A DNA stretch of 64,000 bases, from NCBI RefSeq assembly GCF_026127265.1, contig NZ_WWFG01000002.1:558001-622000 (forward strand), given 5' to 3'. Within the stretch, counting starts at the first letter, position 1; the number at the start of each line of letters is the position of its first letter. This DNA is from Nostoc sp. KVJ3 (GTDB lineage: Bacteria; Cyanobacteriota; Cyanobacteriia; Cyanobacteriales; Nostocaceae). The notes beneath the pieces were generated by a model. The model did no database searches, was not told the DNA's origin, and saw nothing but the letters and a program-made list of their open reading frames with translations. Position numbers and translations under genes: made by a program. Below, piece by piece: positions 28,505-37,982 of this stretch.

Positions 28505-29941
28505 TTATAAAGTTTTCAGATATTCGATTAATGCTTGTTTATCATTGGCAGGTAAATCAGTGCCATAAATATGTCCTTGGTTACTATTACCAGGAACGCT
28601 AATATCGTATTTGAAACCTACACGTTGGGCTTCTTCTCCTTCCGAAATAAAACCGACTTTGGTTTGGTCATAGACATCAAATCCTCGGTAGAAAGATTGA
28701 GGTCGATTCTCTGGTTTTTCTAACAAGTCTTGTAGGGATGGTACTGAACCATTATGCAGATAAGGCGCTCTTAACCAAAGACCATCAAGAGAGACAGACA
28801 CATAACCATTGGTCTTCCGCAACTGGCTGAAATCCCAAGGATAACCATCACCAAATTTGTTGTAAGTATCTGCTGCTTGCTGCGTCCACATATCTAGACG
28901 ATGGCGGTCAGTTCCCACTTCATCAACAGGAATCACCTGACCAGTCCTTTCGCCGCCAAATGCGTGACAAGATGCACAAGTACTGCTAAAAATCTCTTTT
29001 CCTTGTGTAGCTAGTTGCTCATCAACTGCAAAGGGATATTTGGGAGGCGGTAATTCCGAAATATAATCTTCTACCCGTTGTAGATCATTTACTGGTAAAG
29101 ACTTTTTAGTTGCACCGTCACCAATCGCCCCAGTTTGTACCGTTTCTCGCAGCGAAGTTTCTAAACCATCCCAATGCAGGGCAAAGTTTTGGTGTTGCTT
29201 TTCATTCCACAGAGGCATCATATCTGAATTACCAATGGTGTTATCTTTAGGCAACTTTAAGGTAGTAAACTTCACAGGGTTAAACGGGTCAATTCTACCC
29301 GGCCCCCAATTGGGACGAGAATCAGTCCAAGCAAAATCTGCTTTTTGTTGTAGTAGCCCTTTCTTTGTTTGAGGAATAATCACAAAACGATAAAGCAGGT
29401 TTTCCCACCAGGGAAACTCATGGCTATATTTGATTTCATCAAGGATATAGTCAGGTTCAAATCTGGGGTCACTAGCAGCATTACCAAGAAAGCGAATATA
29501 GCCTTGAGAATCAAATTTATTTGCAGGCCCGGCTGCAATAATTGTTGGCTTATCTTTGAGATTTTCTCGATAAGTAGCATGATGACAAACAGCACAAGTT
29601 ATCCCAACTCTAGGGAAGCCAATTGTTTTTTTCGCAAAACCAACTGGTAGTTCCTTACCTTCTTCCCATGTAATTCCCAAAGAAGTATAACCGCCTGGCC
29701 CTGGTAGCTTATCGGGAAATATACGTGGCAATACTAACCAAATCCAATACGGTACACCTTGCGCCTGTTCTGTACCAATAGAACCATATTTAAAATGATC
29801 CTCTGGTAACTCATAAACTTCGCTAGGAACTTCCCGGAAAAGGTTGTACCATCCCACGTAACCCACAACCCCAAAAAGAAGGACAATAACTACAGCAATT
29901 GAGGTGATTATTTTCCCTAATTTTGACTTAAGTATTGCCAT
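28505..29941 (-). CDS. Diheme c-type cytochrome, RoxA/peroxidase-like
   Basis: A 478-aa protein with an N-terminal membrane anchor (about 10-30, IITSIAVVIVLLFGVVGYVGW), then two haem-binding motifs, CAVCH (116-120) and CASCH (322-326). The C-terminal LWLRAPYLHNGSVPSL and FYRGFDVYD motifs are found in diheme cytochromes of the RoxA/cytochrome-c-peroxidase kind. It faces the periplasm or thylakoid lumen. It is paralogous to the next gene upstream (29973-31439), with a 31-bp gap. Its likely role is accepting or delivering electrons for the GMC/catalase-like enzymes. Confidence 0.85.
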   Translation of the reverse strand: MAILKSKLGKIITSIAVVIVLLFGVVGYVGWYNLFREVPSEVYELPEDHFKYGSIGTEQAQGVPYWIWLVLPRIFPDKLPGPGGYTSLGITWEEGKELPVGFAKKTIGFPRVGITCAVCHHATYRENLKDKPTIIAAGPANKFDSQGYIRFLGNAASDPRFEPDYILDEIKYSHEFPWWENLLYRFVIIPQTKKGLLQQKADFAWTDSRPNWGPGRIDPFNPVKFTTLKLPKDNTIGNSDMMPLWNEKQHQNFALHWDGLETSLRETVQTGAIGDGATKKSLPVNDLQRVEDYISELPPPKYPFAVDEQLATQGKEIFSSTCASCHAFGGERTGQVIPVDEVGTDRHRLDMWTQQAADTYNKFGDGYPWDFSQLRKTNGYVSVSLDGLWLRAPYLHNGSVPSLQDLLEKPENRPQSFYRGFDVYDQTKVGFISEGEEAQRVGFKYDISVPGNSNQGHIYGTDLPANDKQALIEYLKTL

Positions 29942-29972
29942 AAACTTAGGTTTCTCCTTGCTAAAGTGTCCT

Positions 29973-31439
29973 TCAAAGTTTTTTCATGTACTCAACAATT
30001 GCATCTTTCTCTTCAGGGGAAAGATCAACACCATACAAGTGACCGCTATTACTGTTACCATCAAGTTTTGTATCAAACTTGAAGTACTTTTTACCATTTT
30101 CTTCGGCGACATCAGAGATAAAGCCACCTTTTTCTCTATCGATAACGTCGTAGCCACGATAAAATTCTTTTGGTCTATTTTCTGGTTTTTCTAGTAAATC
30201 CCGAAGGGTGGGCACTGAACCATTATGTAAATAAGGGCCGCGTAACCAAACACCATCAAGAGGCATATTTGCATACCCATTAGTCTTACGAAAATTCTTA
30301 AACCGCCACGGATAACCTGCATACAGGGTATTTTGGTTAGAGATGGTTTCATAAGTAAATGAATCTAGCCGATGGGGGTCTGTACCAATTTCTTGAATCG
30401 GTACAACTTTGCCTGTGTACGCACCACCGAAAGCGTGACAACTAGCGCAATTACTTGTAAAAAGTGGTTTTCCTGTGGCTGCTAAAGTTTCGTTAACTTC
30501 GTAAGGATATTTTGGTGGTGGTAGTTCCCAAAGCCAATCGGCAATTCGTTGAATTCGAGGTAAATCAATAGTTGTGGGTGTAACTCCAGTCCCTAAAGCT
30601 GCGCTTTTATTACGTTCATCAACAGAAGTATTATTCCCATCCCAATGTAACTGCAATCCCTCGCGGGGTTTTTGATTCCAAACTGAGGGGAAATCAGAAG
30701 TTCCAATCAGTTCATCCTGACGCAATTTATCCATTGGGAAATGGAATTGAATTGCTTTATAAGGATTAAAAGTATCTACTCTTCCTGGCCCCCAATCTGG
30801 TTGTTTTTCAACAAAATTAAGTCGATATGCCTGATTAATTAGTGCATCTCTAGTTTGGGGAATCGCAATGAAGCGATAAAGTAATTTTTCAATGGGATTT
30901 AAACCGCCACTGATTTTTTCAATTTCTGGTAACATCCGATTAGCAGTAAAGCGCTCATCCACACCAACTGCTGATAAGAATTTGATATATCCCTGCAAGT
31001 TCAGCACATTAGCTGGCATCGTAGTAATGACTTGATGTTCGCTATTAGGGGTATTTCGCAGTGTTCCTGTATGACATACAGCACAATTCAAGCCAACTCG
31101 ATTAATAAAGACTCTTCGTTGCGAAAAACCTACAGGCAAATCTTTATCAGGTTCTTTAATAAATCCCAGAGAAGTGTAGCCTTTTCCAGGTAATTTATCA
31201 GGGAATAGGTCTGGTAAAACTTTCCAAATCCAGTAAGGAATGCCATTGATGGGTTCGCTGCCAATTGAACCATATTTAAAGTGGTTTTGAATATCAGCAT
31301 AATCCACTGGGGAGTTAGATAAAACAGGCCACAATAAAAATATTGCTACTGCTATAATACCCACAATCACAACCCAAATCCGCTTGAAAAATCCCTTTAT
31401 TGGCGTAGAAATTAGGGTAGGGTTAGTTTGTTCAGTCAT
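29973..31439 (-). CDS. Diheme c-type cytochrome, paralogue of downstream gene
   Basis: A 488-aa protein with an anchor helix (about 20-38), haem motifs CAVCH (119-123) and CASCH (331-335), and the same WGPGRVDTFNP, LHWDG and LWLRGPYLHNGSVPTL segments as its neighbour; the pair clearly arose by tandem duplication. First gene of the minus-strand operon with 28505, 27217 and 25625. Its upstream region contains MITE A copy 2, which may separate it from the OYE gene. Extracytoplasmic electron transfer is inferred. Confidence 0.85.
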   Translation of the reverse strand: MTEQTNPTLISTPIKGFFKRIWVVIVGIIAVAIFLLWPVLSNSPVDYADIQNHFKYGSIGSEPINGIPYWIWKVLPDLFPDKLPGKGYTSLGFIKEPDKDLPVGFSQRRVFINRVGLNCAVCHTGTLRNTPNSEHQVITTMPANVLNLQGYIKFLSAVGVDERFTANRMLPEIEKISGGLNPIEKLLYRFIAIPQTRDALINQAYRLNFVEKQPDWGPGRVDTFNPYKAIQFHFPMDKLRQDELIGTSDFPSVWNQKPREGLQLHWDGNNTSVDERNKSAALGTGVTPTTIDLPRIQRIADWLWELPPPKYPYEVNETLAATGKPLFTSNCASCHAFGGAYTGKVVPIQEIGTDPHRLDSFTYETISNQNTLYAGYPWRFKNFRKTNGYANMPLDGVWLRGPYLHNGSVPTLRDLLEKPENRPKEFYRGYDVIDREKGGFISDVAEENGKKYFKFDTKLDGNSNSGHLYGVDLSPEEKDAIVEYMKKL

Positions 31440-31514
31440 GAAACACTCCCTATATTGTCAAGATTATCTGTAAGCGAAATTGTCAACATAATTCGTAATT
31501 CGTAATTCATAATT

Positions 31515-31701
31515 GGGAGCATCCCAATCTTGTAAATTTACCAAGATGATAAGTTGTCATTGCGAATGGAGCAAAGCGGAATGAAGCATAAGTCCTTCGG
31601 ACACGCTTCGCGAACGCAAAGTACAGATGTTGCGATTGCTTCGCTTCACTACGTTACGCTCGCAATGACAATTCATGTTTTTACACATTTGGGATGCTCC
31701 C
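31515..31701. mobile_element. MITE-like element A, copy 2, 187 bp
   Basis: Nearly identical to 199-386, with the same GGGAGCATCCCA / TGGGATGCTCCC ends. The flanks TCATAATT (31507-31514) and TCACAATT (31702-31709) match at 7 of 8 positions, an 8-bp target duplication like that of copy 1. It is inserted between the OYE and cytochrome genes. Confidence 0.8.
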
Positions 31702-31790
31702 TCACAATTGGGTTAGAGTAAAAGACATCTACAGCTAAAATCTTCATCCATAACATAATTACGAATTGTTAAGGTGATACCCATCGCTTT

Positions 31791-33185
31791 TTATTTAGAT
31801 GAATTTGCAAACTGAGTTGGATGAAAGACTGACATTACTTCTTCCATCATCTCTTCATAGCTATTAAAGCGATCCTGCTCGTAACAACCCAAGGGATTTT
31901 CAGTTACATTCAACAGGCATTTATTGCAATAGGTACAGGGTTTATCTGCCAGGTCTTTACCTGCTTGAAAAGATTTAACTAAGTCGTTGTTAGCAATTAG
32001 AGTCCGAGCCATTGTTACGCCATCGCAATAATGTTCGTTAATTGCCTGACGAATATAAGAAGCCTGTTGTAAACCACCAGTACATAATACGGGAATATTA
32101 ACGTGCTTTTTAATTTCTTTGGCATCCAGCAAATTTCTGCCTTGGTTCTCTGCTAGCAACTGCTTGATTTTGGGGTCTTTAACATCATCACCACTAAATG
32201 CTTGAGGACGCAATTGGCTTTTGACGCGGTTCCATAAAAGATTGAAAACGGGATGCAAAAATGAATTGCGAAATAAAATGTAGTTGCGTGTGGTTTCAAC
32301 ACCACTCGACAACATGGTGTCATAAGTTCTAGAAATGACATCAAAATTAAAATCACCAATGGGATTGAGTGGGTGAGGAAATAAGCTACCAGTTGAGACA
32401 TGCACGCCATCAGCCCCAGCTTCTTCTGCCCATTTACAAACTTGGATGGAATCTTCTATGGTATTACCTGGTTTTTCCCAAAAGGTGACGGCGTTGTTAT
32501 AGTCAACGGCACTAATTTTAAATTGCAAGTGAAAGTCGTTACCTACTTCTTTGCGAATTGCTCTAATTACATCTAGCAAAAACCGCGCTCGATTCTCTAA
32601 TGAACCACCGTATTCATCTTGACGGTCGTTAATTCCAGAACTGAGAAATTGGTTAAAAAGATATCCATTAGCACTGTGCAATTCTACTCCATCTAAACCT
32701 GCTTCACGGGCCCGTCTAGCACCATCGGCAAAGTATTGGATTGTTTCTTTTATCTCTCCTAGTGTCATCGCTTGACACAAAAAACCGTGAAATGGCTCAG
32801 TTTGGCTGGTGGAACTTAATGCTTTTTTTCCTAAGTTTTCTACACCACCAATATCCTGCTGTCGCCCAGAATGACTTAATTGCAATATAAATTTACAGTC
32901 ATATTCGTGGACTTTTTCTCCTACTTTTCGCCAAAAAGGAATGCGTTCATCACAGTCAATGGTGGCGTAATTGGGCATAATTCGTCCCCGGATAGCCACA
33001 GGAACAAAGGAGGTAATAATAGCCCCTACACCACCACGAGCAAACTTTTCTTCCCAGTTGATTCGAGCTTGGGTTCCTGAACCATCATAGTTATCCCATC
33101 GTCCTGAAATGCTAGAGCGAAATATCCGATTTTTGACTGTGAGATTACGGAATCTCAATGGTTCAAAGATAATATCGTTTTCCAT
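31791..33185 (-). CDS. Old-yellow-enzyme family NADH:flavin oxidoreductase
   Basis: A 464-aa FMN TIM-barrel: FEPLRFRNLTVKNRI start, RIPFWRKVGEKVHEY, QLSHSGRQ, GVELHSANGYLFNQFLS (catalytic His-x-x-Asn region), NRARFLLDVIRAIRKEVG and GVTMARTLIAN. A C-terminal CTYCNKCLLN cluster resembles the Fe-S-associated Cys motif of the longer 2,4-dienoyl-CoA-reductase type, but the NADPH-binding domain of those is absent. ATG 33185 follows AGAGGAACAG; an in-frame start at 33248 is less likely. Predicted to reduce an enone or related alkene in the cytosol. Gene position next to redox genes suggests a shared substrate. Confidence 0.85.
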   Translation of the reverse strand: MENDIIFEPLRFRNLTVKNRIFRSSISGRWDNYDGSGTQARINWEEKFARGGVGAIITSFVPVAIRGRIMPNYATIDCDERIPFWRKVGEKVHEYDCKFILQLSHSGRQQDIGGVENLGKKALSSTSQTEPFHGFLCQAMTLGEIKETIQYFADGARRAREAGLDGVELHSANGYLFNQFLSSGINDRQDEYGGSLENRARFLLDVIRAIRKEVGNDFHLQFKISAVDYNNAVTFWEKPGNTIEDSIQVCKWAEEAGADGVHVSTGSLFPHPLNPIGDFNFDVISRTYDTMLSSGVETTRNYILFRNSFLHPVFNLLWNRVKSQLRPQAFSGDDVKDPKIKQLLAENQGRNLLDAKEIKKHVNIPVLCTGGLQQASYIRQAINEHYCDGVTMARTLIANNDLVKSFQAGKDLADKPCTYCNKCLLNVTENPLGCYEQDRFNSYEEMMEEVMSVFHPTQFANSSK

Positions 33186-33853
33186 CTGTTCCTCTATTTT
33201 TGTATTGTTTCGGCAATAGGATTCGGTTTTGTGAATTTTTCGCAGCACTAACAGTCTCGCCAGAGAACTGTTTTTTTAGTGTCTTTGGGAGGGCAATTTT
33301 TTATGTCTACAAATCTACAGTGGAGGTTTTCGGATGCGAACGCTAAGTATTACGTTTTCGTTACTTAGATTTGCTTACCAAGTTTCAGCATAGAGATTTA
33401 TCCTTATTGGTTTTTACGGTTATATAAAGATTTTTGCAATTTGTAAACCTACGGTATTTACAGAGCAATTCTTAAAAAAAGTGAAAGTTTTCGTTTTTGT
33501 ATTTATCTTCAAAGGTTAAGGCAACCTTAAAATAAGCTCCTAACAATTTGTTAAAAACTTAACCAAGTACCTATGGAATGGATATAACCATAGCAAATTG
33601 GTTATTGCATACCATTGGAAATTTACAATTTTTTAAATTTTTGGTTTAAAAATGTATAAAAGTTTATTAATGACGTTTTGCAAACTTGTGTAGTAAGTTC
33701 ATATATAACGAACCTCAGTAAGGTACATTTTAAATCATCAAAATATCCCAAGATTAAATCGGGAAAATGGGAAATTAGTGATGGAGCATTAATGTGCCTC
33801 TGCAAATGTGAGGTGCAGTAGAGAAGGTTTAGGGGTTACAACCAGAGAGTTTT
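33186..33853. promoter_or_regulatory. Divergent intergenic region, 668 bp
   Basis: It lies between the minus-strand OYE gene and the plus-strand RoxA-like gene, so it must hold divergent promoters. No gene is seen. It is strongly AT-rich (notably 33400-33700) and contains no clear repeat element. I cannot assign individual promoter boxes with confidence. Confidence 0.4.
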
Positions 33854-35863
33854 ATGAAAAAGACAAGTCTAATTTTGAAGGGCTGTCTGCTCCTCCTGTT
33901 CGTGACTATGTTTATAGTTTGCGGCTTTTATGGAACGCCTACAGCTCTAGCCGATGAGTATAATGAAACACCTGCTTCCATAAGTACGAAGGACTCTGAT
34001 ACGGGTGTATCTAAATACCCTGATAACTGTGAGGGTATCGGTTATCTCCCAGAGTACACAAAGGAGAATTTGACAGATGCCGAGAAACGGGGTCGTTGTA
34101 CCTGGTACTTATGGACTGGCGGTAATGGCAAGTACTATCGTGATTTAGCGAAGCGAACCCTTGGCGGTGCTGATTTGCTAAAGCTGATTGATTCCGATAA
34201 GCATGACGAGCGATTTAAGCTCTATGGTGCAATTAACGATCCTGGATGCGAAAAGTCAACAGAAAAAGATGAATACGGATTGCGGTTAGATAAATGTAAA
34301 GATCCGCTTTCAACTGGTGTTATTGGGTTGCGTAAGTTCCCCAACCCCAACTTTGACTCGGCAAAATGGAACGCTAAGGAGTATTTCAAAACCTCACAAG
34401 TTGAGCCTCCCTATTTGATTGGGCAATCTTGCGCCATTTGTCACGTAGCACTAGATCCCCTGAATCCACCCAAAGACAAGGAACATCCAAGATGGGAAAA
34501 CCTTGTACCAGCATTGGGTAATCAGTACATCAAAGAAAACAAATTCTTTGGAACCAGCGTTGCGGACAATAGTTTTATTAAGCAAGTACTCGACTCTCAA
34601 AAACCTGGAACTTCTGATACTTCGCGGATTGCCACCGATCATATCAACAATCCGAATGCGATCAATGCCATTTTTAATTTAGGCGATCGCCCCAAATATC
34701 CAGAAGTCATGAACGACGGTTCAACCAAAGATGTTAATCACATTCTCAAAGATGGCGCAGACTCTACAGGAGTAGCAAACGCCTCACTCCGCGTCTACGT
34801 CAATATTGGGATGTGCGGCGATTACTGGACAAGTCTCCATGAGCCTTTATTAGGCAGAACTCCCCAAAAACCTTTTGATATCCAAAAGGCGCGCAAGGAC
34901 TGCGAAGACTGGAGACAAACAGAAGCACGCATGGCTGATGCAGAAGCATTCTTAAAAACCATCAAGCCAATGCACCTGAAAGATGCACCAGATGGTGAAG
35001 AATTCTTAACGAAAGATGAAGAAGTTCTCAAACGTGGCAAGCTGGTTTTTGCCAGCACTTGTGCTAGTTGTCATTCCAGCAAAAAGCCACCTGCTGCGAT
35101 CGCTGCTGACCCCGAACAGGCTCAAAAATGGTACGAAGAATCTGTACTCAGTAGTAATTTTCTCGACCACAATTTCTTGTCCGATGACCAGCGTTATCCA
35201 GTTACACTAATTGGGACTAATGCGGCGCGATCGCTAGGAACAAATGCCACTAAGGGGCATATTTGGGATCAGTTCTCGTCGAAAACCTACAAAGAACTAC
35301 CATCACCAGGTACTTTGACGCTGTACAACCCCATTGATGAGAAGAAACCCATTGAATTTAAGATACCGGACGGCGGTTTGGGATATTATCGCACACCTTC
35401 GTTAGTGAGTATTTGGGCAACCGCACCACTTCTACACAACAACACACTAGGACTTTACAACGAAGATCCTTCTGTGAAAGGACGTGTAGAAGCCTATAGC
35501 GATGCGATGGAAAAGCTGCTGTGGCCCCAAAAGCGTGAAGGAATTATCAGCAGGACAGATCGAGATAGCAAATTAGAGCTTCCTCCAGGCGATCCGAATC
35601 CGAGATTTAGGATTCCTGTTCCTAAAGGTACACCTGTGAATTTATTAGCAAGTATCAATATCAGAGAGGCGATTACATCTCTTAATCTCAGCAACCTTTT
35701 TCAAGATTTGAAACCGGGTGGTGGAATTAAAGGTAAGTTGGCACGTGTACTTTTAAGAGCTAATAAGTCTCCTGATTTCGTTGAAGATGAGGGTCATTAT
35801 TTTGGCTCAAATCTGCCTGATGAAGATAAGAAAGCCCTAATTGAGTTCGTGAAAACTTTCTAG
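33854..35863 (+). CDS. Secreted diheme cytochrome, RoxA-like
   Basis: A 669-aa protein with an N-terminal signal peptide (about 1-33, ending near TALADEY). Haem motifs are CAICH (193-197) and CASCH (403-407); the total length, motif spacing of about 210 residues and the YYRTPSLVSIWATAPLLHN segment resemble RoxA-type diheme dioxygenases, which cleave polyisoprene, and related proteins. It is larger than the two minus-strand cytochromes and only distantly related to them. It is divergently transcribed from the OYE gene. The dioxygenase function is a hypothesis; it may simply be an electron-transfer protein or a peroxidase. Confidence 0.75.
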   Translation: MKKTSLILKGCLLLLFVTMFIVCGFYGTPTALADEYNETPASISTKDSDTGVSKYPDNCEGIGYLPEYTKENLTDAEKRGRCTWYLWTGGNGKYYRDLAKRTLGGADLLKLIDSDKHDERFKLYGAINDPGCEKSTEKDEYGLRLDKCKDPLSTGVIGLRKFPNPNFDSAKWNAKEYFKTSQVEPPYLIGQSCAICHVALDPLNPPKDKEHPRWENLVPALGNQYIKENKFFGTSVADNSFIKQVLDSQKPGTSDTSRIATDHINNPNAINAIFNLGDRPKYPEVMNDGSTKDVNHILKDGADSTGVANASLRVYVNIGMCGDYWTSLHEPLLGRTPQKPFDIQKARKDCEDWRQTEARMADAEAFLKTIKPMHLKDAPDGEEFLTKDEEVLKRGKLVFASTCASCHSSKKPPAAIAADPEQAQKWYEESVLSSNFLDHNFLSDDQRYPVTLIGTNAARSLGTNATKGHIWDQFSSKTYKELPSPGTLTLYNPIDEKKPIEFKIPDGGLGYYRTPSLVSIWATAPLLHNNTLGLYNEDPSVKGRVEAYSDAMEKLLWPQKREGIISRTDRDSKLELPPGDPNPRFRIPVPKGTPVNLLASINIREAITSLNLSNLFQDLKPGGGIKGKLARVLLRANKSPDFVEDEGHYFGSNLPDEDKKALIEFVKTF

Positions 35864-35889
35864 TAGTCCGCCAAGTAAACAATGCTTGG

Positions 35890-36000
35890 TTTGTAGTGAG
35901 CGCTTTAGCGCTCAAATGAAGGACTAAAGTCCTGACTACGAACTTATTCACACATCAAAGTTGGTGTGGTGGATCGCTAGGGCAATTCATTAATTGCCCT
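35890..36000. repeat. Nostoc hairpin repeats after the RoxA-like gene
   Basis: Between about 35896 and 35942 two small hairpins appear (GAGCGCTTTAGCGCTC and AGGACTAAAGTCCT) in a unit framed by GTAGT...ACTAC. A further hairpin at 35979-36000, AGGGCAATT...AATTGCCCT, could terminate transcription. No gene is present in 35864-36284. Confidence 0.55.
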
Positions 36001-36067
36001 AACTTCTTCCCGGTTAAATCTGGCAACAAAGAAAAATAAGATATCTCCGAAAATAAATTTAGAAACG

Positions 36068-36196
36068 TAAGTAGTTAAACAAAATTAATTACACAATGTC
36101 ATTGCGAATGGAGCGAAGCGAAATGAAGCAATCGCAGGGGCTGGGATTGCTTCGCTTCGCTCGCAATGACTATAATTAATTCTGCATGGTTACTTA
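36068..36196. mobile_element. MITE-like element B, compact copy, 129 bp
   Basis: Left arm TAAGTAGTTAAACAAAATTA; right arm read inversely TAAGTAACCATGCAGAATTA. The core is the uninterrupted GTCATTGCGAATGGAGCG...CGCTCGCAATGAC palindrome. This copy best shows the ancestral form of the family. Confidence 0.65.
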
Positions 36197-36284
36197 GCAC
36201 TGCTACGTTTCTACAAGAGGTATGGATAATACATATTGAATTTCTGGAGATGTCTAATAATTAAATTAAATAGTGAGGATATAT

Positions 36285-37757
36285 ATGCAATATTTACCAA
36301 TTATCTTTGTTCGTGGATATGCCGGTACACAAAAAGACGTTGAACAAACGGTTGATGACCCATTTTATGGATTCAATAATGGTTCAACCCATATTCGAGT
36401 AGATGAGAAAGAAAATCCCCAAAAGTTTTTTTTCGAGAGTCCATTGCTGCGGCTGATGACCGATCATGGTTATCAACCGATTGTTGATAATCAGAATATA
36501 AGCAATCAGATTAAGAGATTGTCTGGTCAACTTAATAAAACTATTTGGATCTATCGATTTTATGATATATCTACACCTAGTTTTGGCTCTTCAAGCGGTG
36601 TCAGACAGGAGATGGAGGATATATCTAGGGGTTTAAAAGACCTGATTCAAAATGTTAAGGAAACCACAGGGGCAGGCAAAATTTATCTTGTCGCCCACTC
36701 GATGGGAGGTCTTGTTTGTCGCAGCTTGATTCAAAAAATTTATCCAGAAACAAACGACGCAGCTAGCAATCACATTGATAAATTTTTTACCTACGGTACA
36801 CCTCATGGTGGCATTGCTTTTGATGTTGGGGATGGGTTGATCGAAAACCTGAGAGACACCCTCAGATTAAATAATTCTGATGACTTTGGCCCTCAGAGAA
36901 TGTATCAGTATTTAACACCTAATGTCCCGCCAACGGCTAAATTACCCGATGACTTTCAGTTAGAAACACTACAAAACATAGGGGATGCATTTTCGCCAAA
37001 CCGCGTTTTTTGTATCATCGGTACTAATGCCTATGATTATCAAGAAGCTTATGGTCTTTCACGCAAGACTGTCGGGGTCAAAAGTGATGGTCTAGTTCAG
37101 ATTGAGAGAGCTTATATTACAGGTTCTCATCGTGCCTATATTCACCGTTCACATGGTGGGCGTTATGGCATGGTGAACTCCGAAGAAGGTTATCAAAACC
37201 TGCAACGCTTTTTGTTTGGTGATATCCAGGTGAAACTATCTTTAAGTAATGTTAAGTTACAAGACTTAGATAAAAACTTTTATCAATTAGAAACTAGGGT
37301 GGCTTTGCGTGGTCTTCCTGTTCCAATATACGAGCAAGCGATCGCTCATTATTGCCCAATTACACAAGAGTTAAAAAGAACAGATAAACCTATTCCCCTA
37401 TTTACAGCCTTCTTAATCCCAAGAAACTCATCCAGTGATGATAACGTCTGTAGATATGCCCTGCGCCTTGCACTCCATTCTTTCACCAAACAAGAGACGA
37501 ATTGGTTACGTGACAGTCATCTTGACCAAGTACCTTTGTGGTCTGACTATCTAATTACTGATGTCGCCGAATCAAATGGTACGTATGAGGGTAAGTATAG
37601 TTGGAGTTCCGATAACAAAGAACCAGTAACTACTTTAAATCCGAATCCACAATCTAGTGACAATGTATATGTTGCATCTGTTCCCCTACCTGACCGTGGA
37701 CAACAAGTCTTAGGAGCAAATGCAGCAGTTGACTTGGAAATTTCCCGATGGCAATAA
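36285..37757 (+). CDS. Alpha/beta hydrolase, lipase/PGAP1-like
   Basis: A 490-aa protein. YLPIIFVRGYAGT gives the oxyanion-side strand, and LVAHSMGGLVCRS holds the nucleophile Ser139. TYGTPHGGIAF and the later SHRAYIHRSHGG region are candidates for the rest of the triad. The C-terminal about 170 residues (from VKLSLSNVKLQDLD) look like a beta-rich accessory domain. ATG 36285 is chosen since GTGAGGA lies 6 nt before it; a GTG at 36273 is in frame. Predicted esterase or lipase, substrate unknown. It sits between the RoxA-like cytochrome and an SDR, all plus strand. Confidence 0.78.
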   Translation: MQYLPIIFVRGYAGTQKDVEQTVDDPFYGFNNGSTHIRVDEKENPQKFFFESPLLRLMTDHGYQPIVDNQNISNQIKRLSGQLNKTIWIYRFYDISTPSFGSSSGVRQEMEDISRGLKDLIQNVKETTGAGKIYLVAHSMGGLVCRSLIQKIYPETNDAASNHIDKFFTYGTPHGGIAFDVGDGLIENLRDTLRLNNSDDFGPQRMYQYLTPNVPPTAKLPDDFQLETLQNIGDAFSPNRVFCIIGTNAYDYQEAYGLSRKTVGVKSDGLVQIERAYITGSHRAYIHRSHGGRYGMVNSEEGYQNLQRFLFGDIQVKLSLSNVKLQDLDKNFYQLETRVALRGLPVPIYEQAIAHYCPITQELKRTDKPIPLFTAFLIPRNSSSDDNVCRYALRLALHSFTKQETNWLRDSHLDQVPLWSDYLITDVAESNGTYEGKYSWSSDNKEPVTTLNPNPQSSDNVYVASVPLPDRGQQVLGANAAVDLEISRWQ

Positions 37758-37982
37758 GATAATTTGTAATTCACGCTTAATGTGAATTAAGTCTTGAAAC
37801 CCTTGTAATTTCGTAGATAGTCCCAAAACAACGATTTTGGGCGAATCTAGAAACCTTATTAAATCCAAAAATTACGAATTACAAATTACGAATTACGAAT
37901 TAGTTAAATAGCGTTAGGTTACTAATGACTAATAACTAATGATTTATTCATTTGTTTTCAAGTAGTTGAGAGAGGAAAAATT

